NCBI GenBank assembly: GCA_025210475.1
Contig: JAOARW010000021.1
Location: 115,692 to 179,691 of the forward strand
DNA from: Carboxylicivirga sp.
Lineage (GTDB): Bacteria > Bacteroidota > Bacteroidia > Bacteroidales > Marinilabiliaceae
DNA length: 64,000 bases
Direction of reading: 5' to 3'
Numbering within the stretch: position 1 is the stretch's first letter; the number at the start of each line of letters is the position of its first letter. Positions 1 through 9,405 of the stretch are shown one piece after another. A program made the position numbers and the translations under genes. The notes beneath the pieces were generated by a model. It did no database searches. It was not told the DNA's origin and worked only from the letters and a program-made list of their open reading frames with translations.

Positions 1-57
1 GGAACGACTTTTAGTTGGTTGAATACAGTTGCAAATCAAGTTTTCAAAAATAAATGA
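1..57 (+). CDS. possible C-terminal end of a gene entering from the left
   Basis: Frame 1 is open from the first base to a TGA at 55-57 and would encode 18 residues ending in a basic KNK tail. This looks like an ordinary protein C-terminus, but 18 codons cannot identify a family and the open frame may be chance. It lies 85 bases before the next gene on the same strand, so it could belong to the same hydrolase operon. Confidence 0.3.
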   Translation, partial: GTTFSWLNTVANQVFKNK

Positions 58-142
58 GTTATAATGAAACGATCATGCAAATTTGATGTTCTAAAATTAT
101 TTGGGAGTTCCTTGTGACAATTGAAAAGCAAATTATAGACAC

Positions 143-2623
143 ATGAAAAACGTATTATTAATAACCTTTCTAGGCTTTCATTTTCTGGCCAATGCTCAGC
201 TAAAAGGCTTTGTATTTAATGACATTAACAACAACGGAAAAAAAGATGCTAATGAAGCCGGCGTTGCCGGTGCCACAGTTTCGGATGGATATCATGTTGT
301 TAAAACCGATAAAAAGGGTTTTTTCAAATTACCTGGTTGGGACAAACAGCGCTTTGTCACTCTTTATCCCAGTGCTTATTTTCAATGCCGAAAGCGTTTT
401 ATTGCTATAGAAGGCGAAACAAAGACCTATAATTTTGCTGTAACTAATCAGAAGCGCAAGGAGAATGTTAGGTTTGTACAGATTTCGGATACAGAAACAT
501 TTGAGCAGCGAGACTGGGTAGATAACCTAAAGAAATATGCAAAAGTGCATCAGCCCGATTTTATTGTCCATACAGGTGATATCTGTTATGAAACCGGAAT
601 GAATTGGCACGCTCAAAACTTAATGTCGGTACATATGGGAGTACCAGTTTATTATTGTTTGGGAAATCATGATTTGATTAAAGGAGAATACGGCGAGGAA
701 CACTTCGAAAAATGTTTTGGTCCCGCTTGGTATGCATTTGAAGAGGGAAGTGCGCTTTTTGTGGTAACTCCTATGATGGGAGGTGACTACAAGCCTGGAT
801 TTACCGAGGAAGAAATAGGTGCTTGGTTACAGAATCTTCTGGATGCTTATCCGAAGAATCAGCCAAAGGTATTCTTTAACCATGATTTACTGACCAACGA
901 AAGTGAATTTAATTTTCAGATTAATAAAAAGAAACATATTAATTTGAATGATTATAATTTAAAAGCTTGGTTATTTGGTCACTGGCACAATAATATGGCA
1001 AAGGATCATGGTAACGGCGTAGTATCTTACGGAACAGCTACGGCGGTTATGGGGGGGATTGACCATTCACCATCATGCTTTCGTGTTGTTGATGTATCTT
1101 CAAAGGGAGAAGTTAGCTCTTTCCTGAAATGGACATATCAGAATCGACAGATGGAATTAGTATCTCCACAAAAGGATAAACTGGTTTTTAATGATGAAGG
1201 TAAGATGCATGTTTCAGTAAATGTGTATGATTCAGGGGCTGCTGTTGATAGTGTGAAGTGTGCTGTTTGGGGTGAGGAAGGTTTTAACTGGAAGTCTTCT
1301 ATGCAAACAGAGAAATGGCAAAATATGAAGCCACAATCAGACTGGAACTGGTCGGCACATATTGATGCATTCGATCAGAAACATTATGAATTGGTGGTAT
1401 TAGCCTATTTAAAAAGTGGAGAAGTCTTGCACCAGAAGATGAGATTTATTGCAACAGAAAAAGACCTGAAACCAGAATCAGAAACTTTATGGAATAACTT
1501 GGCAGGTAACAAAGAACATGTTTCCGTAGTTGATAAAAACCATGAAATGCCATATCAACTCTTATGGACAACTAATGTTAGAAGTAATATTTACATGAGT
1601 TCGCCGGTAGTAAAGGGCGATTATGTAATGGTTGGCAGCTTTGATGATGGTAATGCTGAAAATAACCATATTCTGTGTTTTAATGCAACTACTGGACAAG
1701 AAAATTGGCGTTATCAAACAAGAAATGGTGTAAAAAACCAGATGGTGGTAGCAGGAAATGTGGTTATTGCAACCGACATGCAAGGATGGACATATGCTAT
1801 AAATTGTGAAACAGGAAAACTAAGTTGGGAGAAAAATCTGATGCATAATCGTATGCCCGGCATAGTAAATGGTAATGTCACTGACGGTAAGGTTGTATAT
1901 GCAGGATTTGCAAGTTCTTTATGTGCATTGGATGCAAAAACGGGCGATATCATCTGGAAGAATAAAGATTGGAAAGGAGGTGATGGAACCACACCAACGA
2001 TGACCATTGCGAAAGATAAATTGATTGCATCCAGACAGTGGGGAGCAATCTATGCCCATGATTTGAAAACTGGTAAAGTGATTTGGAAGCGAGGAGATGA
2101 AGGTCTGAGATTTAGGGATGGAGTCCTTTCCTATAAGGATGGAATTTTATGGGTGGCCAATCGCGGTAACAAAGATTTTGGATTGGGAAATCTCTTCCAG
2201 CTAAATCAAGAGACGGGTGAGACGATAAATAAGTTCCCAACTAAAATGCAGAATACAGGAACTTCAGCTCCTGTAGTGTTAGAAGATAAAGTGATTGTGG
2301 CCGGTTCGCATCCTGGTGTAGCAGCATTTAAGAAGGAAACAGGTGATCGTATTTGGCAATTCGAAGTTGGTGAATCGTTACTTTACACACCTTCTTATTT
2401 CGCGGATCGACAACAAACAATCGAGTCAACACCTGTATTGGTTGGCGATAAAGTAGTATTTGGTGCCATGGATGGTTGTTTGTATGTATTGAATGCAGAT
2501 AACGGTCAGCTTTTGTGGAAAACTAAAGTAGGTGCACCTATTATTACATCGGTGGCAGTTACGAACAACAAAATTTACGTGTGTGATTTTGCCGGCAATG
2601 TGTATTGCTATATAGCAAATTAA
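143..2623 (+). CDS. exported metallophosphoesterase fused to a PQQ-type beta-propeller
   Basis: A signal peptide covers residues 1-18 (ends NAQ). Residues 21-48 carry an SdrD-B-like Ca-loop segment (FNDINNNGKKDANE). A calcineurin-like phosphoesterase domain follows with ISDTE 114-118, TGD 144-146, GNHD 174-177 and GHWH near 279. The first block reads DTE, where families usually have DxH, so metal ligation may differ. A C-terminal metallophosphoesterase-associated region runs to about residue 450. From about 475 to the end there are PQQ-like blades (repeated DAKTGDIIWK, NADNGQLLWK patterns). Metallophosphoesterases with this N-terminal domain are common in Bacteroidota carbohydrate loci, but the propeller fusion is unusual. 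It probably hydrolyses phosphate esters in the periplasm or at the surface. The substrate is unknown. Confidence 0.88.
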   Translation: MKNVLLITFLGFHFLANAQLKGFVFNDINNNGKKDANEAGVAGATVSDGYHVVKTDKKGFFKLPGWDKQRFVTLYPSAYFQCRKRFIAIEGETKTYNFAVTNQKRKENVRFVQISDTETFEQRDWVDNLKKYAKVHQPDFIVHTGDICYETGMNWHAQNLMSVHMGVPVYYCLGNHDLIKGEYGEEHFEKCFGPAWYAFEEGSALFVVTPMMGGDYKPGFTEEEIGAWLQNLLDAYPKNQPKVFFNHDLLTNESEFNFQINKKKHINLNDYNLKAWLFGHWHNNMAKDHGNGVVSYGTATAVMGGIDHSPSCFRVVDVSSKGEVSSFLKWTYQNRQMELVSPQKDKLVFNDEGKMHVSVNVYDSGAAVDSVKCAVWGEEGFNWKSSMQTEKWQNMKPQSDWNWSAHIDAFDQKHYELVVLAYLKSGEVLHQKMRFIATEKDLKPESETLWNNLAGNKEHVSVVDKNHEMPYQLLWTTNVRSNIYMSSPVVKGDYVMVGSFDDGNAENNHILCFNATTGQENWRYQTRNGVKNQMVVAGNVVIATDMQGWTYAINCETGKLSWEKNLMHNRMPGIVNGNVTDGKVVYAGFASSLCALDAKTGDIIWKNKDWKGGDGTTPTMTIAKDKLIASRQWGAIYAHDLKTGKVIWKRGDEGLRFRDGVLSYKDGILWVANRGNKDFGLGNLFQLNQETGETINKFPTKMQNTGTSAPVVLEDKVIVAGSHPGVAAFKKETGDRIWQFEVGESLLYTPSYFADRQQTIESTPVLVGDKVVFGAMDGCLYVLNADNGQLLWKTKVGAPIITSVAVTNNKIYVCDFAGNVYCYIAN

Positions 2624-2634
2624 TAAGTGAAGTG

Positions 2635-4401
2635 ATGAGACAAGTATTTTTAATCATACTCTTTCTAATATGGCTGCCTTTACAAGCACAGGAAGTTAAA
2701 TTAAAATGGTGGAGTCCGGAGCAAACGGATGAGTTCTGTATCGAAGGTCAAGGTTGGGAAAAGAAAAGTATATCGACCTACCATCGTTTGCCTGATTACG
2801 CTGAAGGAAAAGTTAGACCAGAGGTTTGGAACCTGTCTAAAAACAGTGCCGGGCTCACCATACGTTTTCGCAGCAACAGTAATCGAATTGTTGTGCGTTA
2901 CACCGTTTCTGGAGGCCATGCCATGCCACATATGCCAGCAACAGGCGTAAGTGGTGTGGATTTGTATACTAAGACTTTGGATGGTCAATGGACTTGGTGT
3001 AAAGGGAATTATTCTTTCGCCGATACCATTCGTTATGATTATAAAGACATCAAGACTCCTTTACCTTTCGATCGCAATGGAAGGGAATATTGTATGTATC
3101 TTCCATTATACAATACACTAACACATTTGGAGATTGGTGTGTTGAACGAAAAGAACTTTGAGGTACTACCACAACGCAATGAGAAGCCAATTGTTGTATA
3201 TGGTACCTCTATTGCTCAAGGGGCTTGTGCATCGCGCCCTGGTATGGCATGGACGTCTGTTTTGAGTCGTCAATTGGACTGGCCTTTGGTGAATCTTGGT
3301 TTCTCGGGTAATGGTCGGTTAGAAGAGCCATTGATTGAATTGATGGGAGAGATTGATGCTAAGTTGTTTGTCTTGGATTGTCTGCCAAATATGATGCCTT
3401 GGGCCCATATCACCAAAGAAGAAACCTATAAACGATTGATTAAATCGGTAAAGCAGTTAAAAACCAAAAGACCAGGTGTACCTGTTTTACTAACGGAACA
3501 TGCCGGTTACTCTGATGGTGCGACAAACACAGAAAGGTACGAACTATATCGAGAATTAAATAAAACAATCAAAAATGCTTTTGCAGACCTCCTGAAAGCT
3601 GGCGTTAAAAATATTTATTTATTAACAAATGAGGATATTGCCCAGCACATCGATGCTTTTGTGGATGGAACACATCCAACAGATTTTGGTATGGTGCAAT
3701 ATGCCAATGCCTATGAAAAGAGTATAAGGGAAATATTGACTCAACCCAAAGGGACGATAGCAACCACACAGCCTGTCTTTCATTTTCGAGATCCGTTTTT
3801 TTACAATTGGGAAGGCAGGCATCAGCAAATATTGGCTCAAAACATACAAACACCACCTGATATTTGTGTGATTGGAAACTCAATTGTGCATGCTTGGAGT
3901 GGACAACCTGATGCAGGTCTTAAAAGAGGAAATGACTCGTGGAAGAAATTGTTTAAAGGAAAAACGGTTTGCAACATGGGATGCAGTGGCGAACGGATTG
4001 AGAATGCGCTTTGGCGAATCAATCACGATGAACTGGAAGGATTTGAGGCCAATCAGATTATCGTCATGTTGGGGACCAATAACCTGGAAGTAAGCAGTGA
4101 TGAAGAAATGCTGGAAGGTTACCATTTGCTGTTTGAAACCATCAGGAAGAAACAACCAAAAGCAAAACTATTGGCAGTTGGTATTTTGCCACGAAGAGAT
4201 TTTGAAACGCGCGTTGAAGACTTAAATCTAAAAATGGCTAAAGTGGCAGCTTTGCTGGGGATAGATTATTGTGATCCGGGTGTCGCCCTACTTAATGTTG
4301 ACAGCAAAATTGATGAGTCTTATTTTTCAGATGGTGTTCATCCTAATGCAGAAGGTTACCGTTTGGTTGCGAAAGGTTTGAAATCGTATATTGTTGAATA
4401 G
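2635..4401 (+). CDS. exported double-domain SGNH/GDSL esterase
   Basis: Two SGNH hydrolase domains lie in one chain. Domain 1 has GTS at 190-192 (nucleophile Ser192) and DGTHP 344-348 (Asp344/His347). Domain 2 has GNS 414-416 (Ser416), the GTN block and DGVHP 566-570 (Asp566/His569). Both triads look intact. The frame is open upstream to a TTG at 2605 inside the previous gene, but the ATG at 2635 begins a good signal peptide (ends LQAQ) 11 bases after the previous stop, so I chose it. This family removes acyl groups from glycans or lipids. Here it sits between a phosphoesterase and GH116. Two active sites may serve two ester positions (inference). Confidence 0.9.
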   Translation: MRQVFLIILFLIWLPLQAQEVKLKWWSPEQTDEFCIEGQGWEKKSISTYHRLPDYAEGKVRPEVWNLSKNSAGLTIRFRSNSNRIVVRYTVSGGHAMPHMPATGVSGVDLYTKTLDGQWTWCKGNYSFADTIRYDYKDIKTPLPFDRNGREYCMYLPLYNTLTHLEIGVLNEKNFEVLPQRNEKPIVVYGTSIAQGACASRPGMAWTSVLSRQLDWPLVNLGFSGNGRLEEPLIELMGEIDAKLFVLDCLPNMMPWAHITKEETYKRLIKSVKQLKTKRPGVPVLLTEHAGYSDGATNTERYELYRELNKTIKNAFADLLKAGVKNIYLLTNEDIAQHIDAFVDGTHPTDFGMVQYANAYEKSIREILTQPKGTIATTQPVFHFRDPFFYNWEGRHQQILAQNIQTPPDICVIGNSIVHAWSGQPDAGLKRGNDSWKKLFKGKTVCNMGCSGERIENALWRINHDELEGFEANQIIVMLGTNNLEVSSDEEMLEGYHLLFETIRKKQPKAKLLAVGILPRRDFETRVEDLNLKMAKVAALLGIDYCDPGVALLNVDSKIDESYFSDGVHPNAEGYRLVAKGLKSYIVE

Positions 4402-4498
4402 TAAGTTGTGTTGATGCAATATTAAATAAAATCAGTAATGTGCGGTTTAAAGTGGGATATAATTAGGTAGTTAATGAGATAAACCAATATAAGATTAA

Positions 4499-7225
4499 AT
4501 GAAAAAAACTTTTATAGTTCTTTTGCTGGTAGCGATAGCTATTCCGGGATGGACACAAATAGCAAGGGAACTAAAATCGAAAGCTTCAGTTCAAAACAAA
4601 ACTGAAAACAAAGATGACCTTCTTAAGGACTATTATGAACTGTCAAGAAAATCATACCTACTTGAGCGTGGTCAACCTACTGTTTATGCTGGAAAAAGCC
4701 TTGAGGCCATTCAGTTTCCGGTTGGAGGTATCGGAACCGGATGTATTCAATACGATGGCAATGCTGTGCCTCGTTTTTGGCAGATTTTTAATAACATGAC
4801 ACATGACTTTGTACCCAATAGTTTCTTTGCTGTGCGTGTAAAAAGTAAAAACGGTGTTCAGGTAAGGGCACTGCAAACAAAGGATGTGGTAGGTTTTAAA
4901 GGAATGAAAGCTTTGGAAGCTTCATCACAATTTCCTTTTATCACTTACGATTTTAAAGACGAATTGCCTGCTAATATTAGTATGGATGTGTTTAATCCGT
5001 TTATTCCAACGGACCTTAAAAACTCGGAAATTCCGGCTGTATTCTACCGTTTTTCAATTTCCAATACGGGCGATGAAGCCATTGAAGTGAGCTTGTTGGC
5101 ATCGCAGCAAAATGCGGTAGGTTTTACGCAAGTGGAAAAAATTAATCGTAATATTTCATTTGCAGACAATTATCAAGCATCTATCAACAGAACACTTGTA
5201 TCGGGTAATAGTTCTTCTTTTTATGGTGGGAATACAAACACCGTAAAGGCTGATGAAAATGCCAAGGTGTTGTTGATGGAAGGGGGATATGATAAGGCTG
5301 ATGAACATTATGGACAAATGGCTTTAGTGGCCTTAAATAATGAGGCTGAGATACAAGGTGCTGCTGCCTGGACCAGCAGTAAGCGTTTAGCAAGCTATTT
5401 TAAGAAAACAGGCAATATCAAGGAGAAAACAGAAATAGCTGCCAGTAAAAAAGGAATGACTTGGTCTGGAGCATTAAATTCAAAATTGACTGTTCTGCCG
5501 GGAGAAACTAAGCACTTGAACATGATATTGACCTGGTATTTCCCTAATGGATTAAATGGCGGCCATATGGATAAATGGGATGCCTGGGGTAAAGGTGATT
5601 GGGAAGGACAAGGAAACAACTATGCCAATTATTGGAGCAATATCAATGAAGTAAATGATTACATCATTAAGAATCATAAGTGGTTAATGCAAACTTCTGA
5701 GAAATTTGCAGACGCTTATTACCAAACGAATTTCCCTTGGTGGTTAACCGAGCGTCTGGGTAACCAGTTGGCCATTCTTAAAAGTCGTACCATCTTTCAT
5801 GACAAGCGCGGTTATGTAGGCCTTTGGGAAGGATGTGGATCAGGTGATGGTTCCTGTTCGGGTAACTGTAACCACGTGTGGCATTATGCCCAGTCGCATG
5901 CCCGTTTATTCCCGGAAATGGGACGTCGAATTAAAGAACAGTCCTTTGAAGCCATTAAAGAAAATGGACAAATCCCATATCGTCAACCTGCAGGATCACC
6001 GGCCTTCGATGGTCAGTGTGGTGATATTATAGGTGCTTACCGCGAATATTTGTTATCTGCAGATAAAGACTGGCTAAATGGGCAGTATCCAGCCATTAAA
6101 AAAGCCATGAATTACCTGGTGAACAAACATGACACCGATAAAGACGGATGGTTGTCAGATGCACCTAAACACACCACTTATGATGCCAGCATGACCGGTA
6201 ATCCATCTATTTTATCATCCCTTTATGCCGTTGCTTTAAAGGCGAGTGCAGAAATGGCTAAAGTAGCTGGTGATAATGAGCAGGCAGCAAGTTGGGAGAA
6301 GATGTCAGTTAATTCTATTAAACTGCAGGACGAGCGCTTGTGGAATGGAGAATATTATTACCAGATTCCGGGTGAGAAGCGCGCTACTGATTACGAGAAC
6401 GGTTGTATGACAGACCAATTATTGGGACAATGGTGGGCCGATCAGTTGAATATGGGCAGCTTATATCCCGATTACAGAATTCATGAAGCCACTAAGGCAG
6501 TTCTTAAATATAACTTTAAAAGTAACTTAAAGAACCACATTCAAGTATCGCGTAAGTTTGCCAAAGATGAGGAAGCAGGAATGGTAGGAACAACCTGGCC
6601 GGGGAATGATCGTACGCCTTATGCTTCTGGTTATTCAGATGAGGTTTGGACGTCTTACGAATATACCATTGGAGCAGCGTTGATGAAATATGGTGAATCA
6701 CGAGGAGCAGCTACTCTGTTACGCTCAGGTTACGATCGTTATAATGGTGTTTTAAGAGAAGGTTATAAGACAGATAATGGTTGGGGTAACTTTGGTTATA
6801 GTGGTAATCCTTTTGGTGATGACGAATGCGGACAGTTTTACAGTCGCGCTTTGGCTTCATGGTCGGTGCTTTTAGCAGCTCAGGGATTTGAATACAACGG
6901 ACCGGAAGGTAGCATTGCTTTTAATCCTGTTTGGAAGCCAGAAGCTCATACTTCTTTCTTTTCTACTGCTAAAGGCTGGGGTACTTTTAAGCAGACTAAT
7001 AAAGGCGACAGCCTGAATAATAAGCTGGAGTTAGCACACGGTACCTTGGTATTAAAAGAAATAGCAGTGCCAGCCTTGGAAGCTGAAGCTGCTAAAGTAA
7101 GTGTCATGCTAAATGGTCAAAAAATAGCATGTAAGCAATTGGTAAAGGATCATCAGCTGTTGATTCAAATGGATGAAAAGCAGTTAAAAGCAGGAGATGT
7201 GCTCAAAATAGTGCAGGTTAAGTAA
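4499..7225 (+). CDS. GH116-family glycosidase (GBA2/glucosylceramidase-like)
   Basis: A signal peptide (residues 1-20, ends GWTQ) is followed by the GBA2-type N-terminal beta domain with its FPVGGIGTGCIQYDG block, then an (alpha/alpha)6 catalytic domain. Glu444 in LWEG matches the nucleophile position of bacterial GH116 (Glu441 in TxGH116, from memory). Asp562 in TTYDASMTGNPS fits the acid/base. The length of 908 is normal for GH116 with an N-terminal extension. Characterised members remove beta-linked glucose, xylose or GlcNAc, and the animal homologue acts on glucosylceramide. The phosphoesterase and esterase neighbours make a glycolipid or decorated glycan plausible. Substrate specificity cannot be read from the sequence. 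Confidence 0.85.
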   Translation: MKKTFIVLLLVAIAIPGWTQIARELKSKASVQNKTENKDDLLKDYYELSRKSYLLERGQPTVYAGKSLEAIQFPVGGIGTGCIQYDGNAVPRFWQIFNNMTHDFVPNSFFAVRVKSKNGVQVRALQTKDVVGFKGMKALEASSQFPFITYDFKDELPANISMDVFNPFIPTDLKNSEIPAVFYRFSISNTGDEAIEVSLLASQQNAVGFTQVEKINRNISFADNYQASINRTLVSGNSSSFYGGNTNTVKADENAKVLLMEGGYDKADEHYGQMALVALNNEAEIQGAAAWTSSKRLASYFKKTGNIKEKTEIAASKKGMTWSGALNSKLTVLPGETKHLNMILTWYFPNGLNGGHMDKWDAWGKGDWEGQGNNYANYWSNINEVNDYIIKNHKWLMQTSEKFADAYYQTNFPWWLTERLGNQLAILKSRTIFHDKRGYVGLWEGCGSGDGSCSGNCNHVWHYAQSHARLFPEMGRRIKEQSFEAIKENGQIPYRQPAGSPAFDGQCGDIIGAYREYLLSADKDWLNGQYPAIKKAMNYLVNKHDTDKDGWLSDAPKHTTYDASMTGNPSILSSLYAVALKASAEMAKVAGDNEQAASWEKMSVNSIKLQDERLWNGEYYYQIPGEKRATDYENGCMTDQLLGQWWADQLNMGSLYPDYRIHEATKAVLKYNFKSNLKNHIQVSRKFAKDEEAGMVGTTWPGNDRTPYASGYSDEVWTSYEYTIGAALMKYGESRGAATLLRSGYDRYNGVLREGYKTDNGWGNFGYSGNPFGDDECGQFYSRALASWSVLLAAQGFEYNGPEGSIAFNPVWKPEAHTSFFSTAKGWGTFKQTNKGDSLNNKLELAHGTLVLKEIAVPALEAEAAKVSVMLNGQKIACKQLVKDHQLLIQMDEKQLKAGDVLKIVQVK

Positions 7226-7229
7226 TATT

Positions 7230-7330
7230 AATACTCCCTCTCCCTTCTGGTTTCTCCCCGAGGGGAGAATGCTTGAAAGGCCTATCTTTCCCTTGGGGAA
7301 GTGCCGATAGGCGATGGGGGTGATACCCGA
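7230..7330. repeat. intergenic palindromic repeat with two stem-loops
   Basis: Stem 1 is a perfect 8+2+8 inverted repeat at 7252-7269 (TTCTCCCC GA GGGGAGAA). Stem 2 at 7281-7311 has outer arms CCTATC/GATAGG and inner arms TTCCC/GGGAA. It is GC-rich compared with its surroundings, lies between two co-directional genes and has no T-tract. It resembles dispersed extragenic palindromes of Bacteroidota rather than a plain terminator. Confidence 0.6.
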
Positions 7331-7430
7331 GAGCTGATACCTGACTCGATACTAGTTTCGGAGATCAAATTTATTGGGAGTTCCATCTCGCAATGAGACA
7401 AGTTATAACAAATGAAATAAATTTAAACAG

Positions 7431-8423
7431 ATGAAGCGAAGGAGTTTTTTATATACAGCAGGATTATCAGGTATTGGTTTATCCCTTGGGAAAACATTAA
7501 CAGGTTGTACAAACGTTAAGGAAAAAAAGCTACGTGAAACAAGTACGCTGAATGGCAATTCCTTTTCGATTTATACAAATGCAGAGGTAAAGGCAACCAA
7601 AGTATTCCATATAACCGATACGCACTTGTTTCTTGACGACGAAAGGGGCGAAAAATATTCGGAGTTCAGTAAAAGGATGGCCGGAGCATATAGGAGCAAT
7701 AAGCATTTTAAAACAGGCGAAACGATACCCAGCAACAAAGGATTTGAAGAGGCTTTAAAAGAAGCAAAAAAGCAAAATGCTGATTTCATTGTTATAACCG
7801 GAGACCTTTTTAGTTTTCCATCAGAAGCAGCAGTGGAATGGGTTTTGGATTTACTTGAAGAAACAGCTATTCCTTTTGCTTTTGTGGCTGGAAATCACGA
7901 TTGGCACTTCGAAGGCATGAAAGGCAGTTCGAATTTTTTGAGGGAAACCTGGACGCAAAAACTGCTAAAGCCCATGTACCAGGGAAATAATCCCTTGTAC
8001 GCCACATATAATATTAATGGTATCAGGTTCGTATGTATTGATAATTCAACCTACGAAATATTACCAGAACAGCTTGATTTCTATCGTCAACAGGTAAGTA
8101 GTAACGAACCGCTGGTGTTGTTAATTCATATTCCTCTGTATATTCCCGGACATAATTTGGATTTTGGCTGTGGGCATCCGGAATGGGGAGAAAAAAACGA
8201 TAAAAATTTTGAGATTGAAAGGCGCGAAAAATGGAGGAAAGGTGGGCATACAGAGACAACCTTTAAGTTTCATGATGAGGTTTTTAATACACCTAATTTA
8301 TTGGCTATTTTAACGGGCCATACTCATCACCTAACTCTCGACATTAAAAATGATATACCACAACTGGTTTCCGGTCATAATGCTTCCGGATATTACACGC
8401 AGGTATCAATATATCCCTTTTAA
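7431..8423 (+). CDS. exported metallophosphoesterase (calcineurin-like)
   Basis: The N-terminus MKRRSFLYTAG... with a following LTGC lipobox-like Cys suggests a Tat-like or lipoprotein export signal. Metal-binding blocks are complete: DTH 63-65, TGDLF near 124, GNHD 154-157, LLIHIP near 226, and GHTHH 296-300. The length of 330 fits a single-domain enzyme. It follows the GH116 gene after a palindromic spacer and lies 22 bases before three EEP-fold genes. It likely cleaves phosphomonoesters or phosphodiesters released from the target glycan or lipid. The exact substrate is unknown. Confidence 0.85.
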   Translation: MKRRSFLYTAGLSGIGLSLGKTLTGCTNVKEKKLRETSTLNGNSFSIYTNAEVKATKVFHITDTHLFLDDERGEKYSEFSKRMAGAYRSNKHFKTGETIPSNKGFEEALKEAKKQNADFIVITGDLFSFPSEAAVEWVLDLLEETAIPFAFVAGNHDWHFEGMKGSSNFLRETWTQKLLKPMYQGNNPLYATYNINGIRFVCIDNSTYEILPEQLDFYRQQVSSNEPLVLLIHIPLYIPGHNLDFGCGHPEWGEKNDKNFEIERREKWRKGGHTETTFKFHDEVFNTPNLLAILTGHTHHLTLDIKNDIPQLVSGHNASGYYTQVSIYPF

Positions 8424-8445
8424 GTTTAAGTAAAAATAAATACAG

Positions 8446-9399
8446 ATGCGAATTGTTATAAGTATTTTATTGGCACTATCAATTACCAGTTGCTGTCAAC
8501 AAACGTCAAATAAAACAGTTCAGGAAGAGAATCCCAGCGAACTGAAAGTTATGGTATGGAACATCCTTCATGGTGGTAAAAACAAAGACCTTCCGGCTGA
8601 TGGAAGGCCTGATGTGATAAACATTATCAAGCAAACACAAGCAGATGTTATCCTGATGATTGAAACCTACGGTTGTGCGCCGATGGTTGCTGATTCACTG
8701 GTGTTTAATTACGAGCTGTTGTCCAGCAATCTTTGTGTATACAGTCGTTATCCCATTGTAAAAAAGTACAAGTTTCCTGATCAGATCTCTGCCTTTAATT
8801 TCGGAGGTGTTCAAATTGATGTTAATGGTCAACGAGTGAATCTTTTTGATACCTGGTTGCATTATTTACCTGATACGCGTAAAGTACCTCTTGATAAGCC
8901 AGAGGCTGAAATTTTAGCATGGGAAAACGAAGGAACCAGGGATGATGAAATTAAAACCATTTTAGCCACTATTGATCAGTACATTGAAAAAGCAGATAGC
9001 ATTCCTGTGATTATGGGAGGAGACTTTAACAGTCATTCTCACCTGGATTGGACTGAAAGTACTAAAAACATGTATAATCATGGTGGCGCAGTGGTGAACT
9101 GGACAGTATCAAAGGCTATGGTTGATGCTGGCTTTGAAGATACTTTCCGTAAGATGTATCCCGATCCAACCAAAAATGTGGGAACAACATGGCTGAGTGT
9201 TTGGGATGAAGAGGGGAATGTTCATTTTAACCGTAATGACCGTATTGATTATTTATACAGCAAAGGAAGAGGCATTGAGGTAAAGGAATCCTATTCTGGT
9301 GTGGCACCATTCTCACAGGAATTCCAGTTTAAAGGCAAAACCTATTCCAACTATCCATCTGATCATGGCTTTGTTGTAACGACATTTGAATTAAAATAA
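8446..9399 (+). CDS. lipoprotein of the endonuclease/exonuclease/phosphatase (EEP) fold, copy 1
   Basis: A lipobox signal (LSITSC) gives a predicted lipoprotein. EEP motifs appear in order: MVWNILHGG (Asn), MIETYG (metal-binding Glu), GGDFNSHSHLD, RIDYLY and the terminal SDHGFV. All catalytic positions of the DNase I/sphingomyelinase/inositol phosphatase fold appear present. As a lipid-anchored exported member among glycosidases it is more likely a phosphodiesterase on lipid or glycan than a nuclease (inference). The next gene starts 6 bases later. Confidence 0.85.
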   Translation: MRIVISILLALSITSCCQQTSNKTVQEENPSELKVMVWNILHGGKNKDLPADGRPDVINIIKQTQADVILMIETYGCAPMVADSLVFNYELLSSNLCVYSRYPIVKKYKFPDQISAFNFGGVQIDVNGQRVNLFDTWLHYLPDTRKVPLDKPEAEILAWENEGTRDDEIKTILATIDQYIEKADSIPVIMGGDFNSHSHLDWTESTKNMYNHGGAVVNWTVSKAMVDAGFEDTFRKMYPDPTKNVGTTWLSVWDEEGNVHFNRNDRIDYLYSKGRGIEVKESYSGVAPFSQEFQFKGKTYSNYPSDHGFVVTTFELK

Positions 9400-9405
9400 A
9401 CAAGA

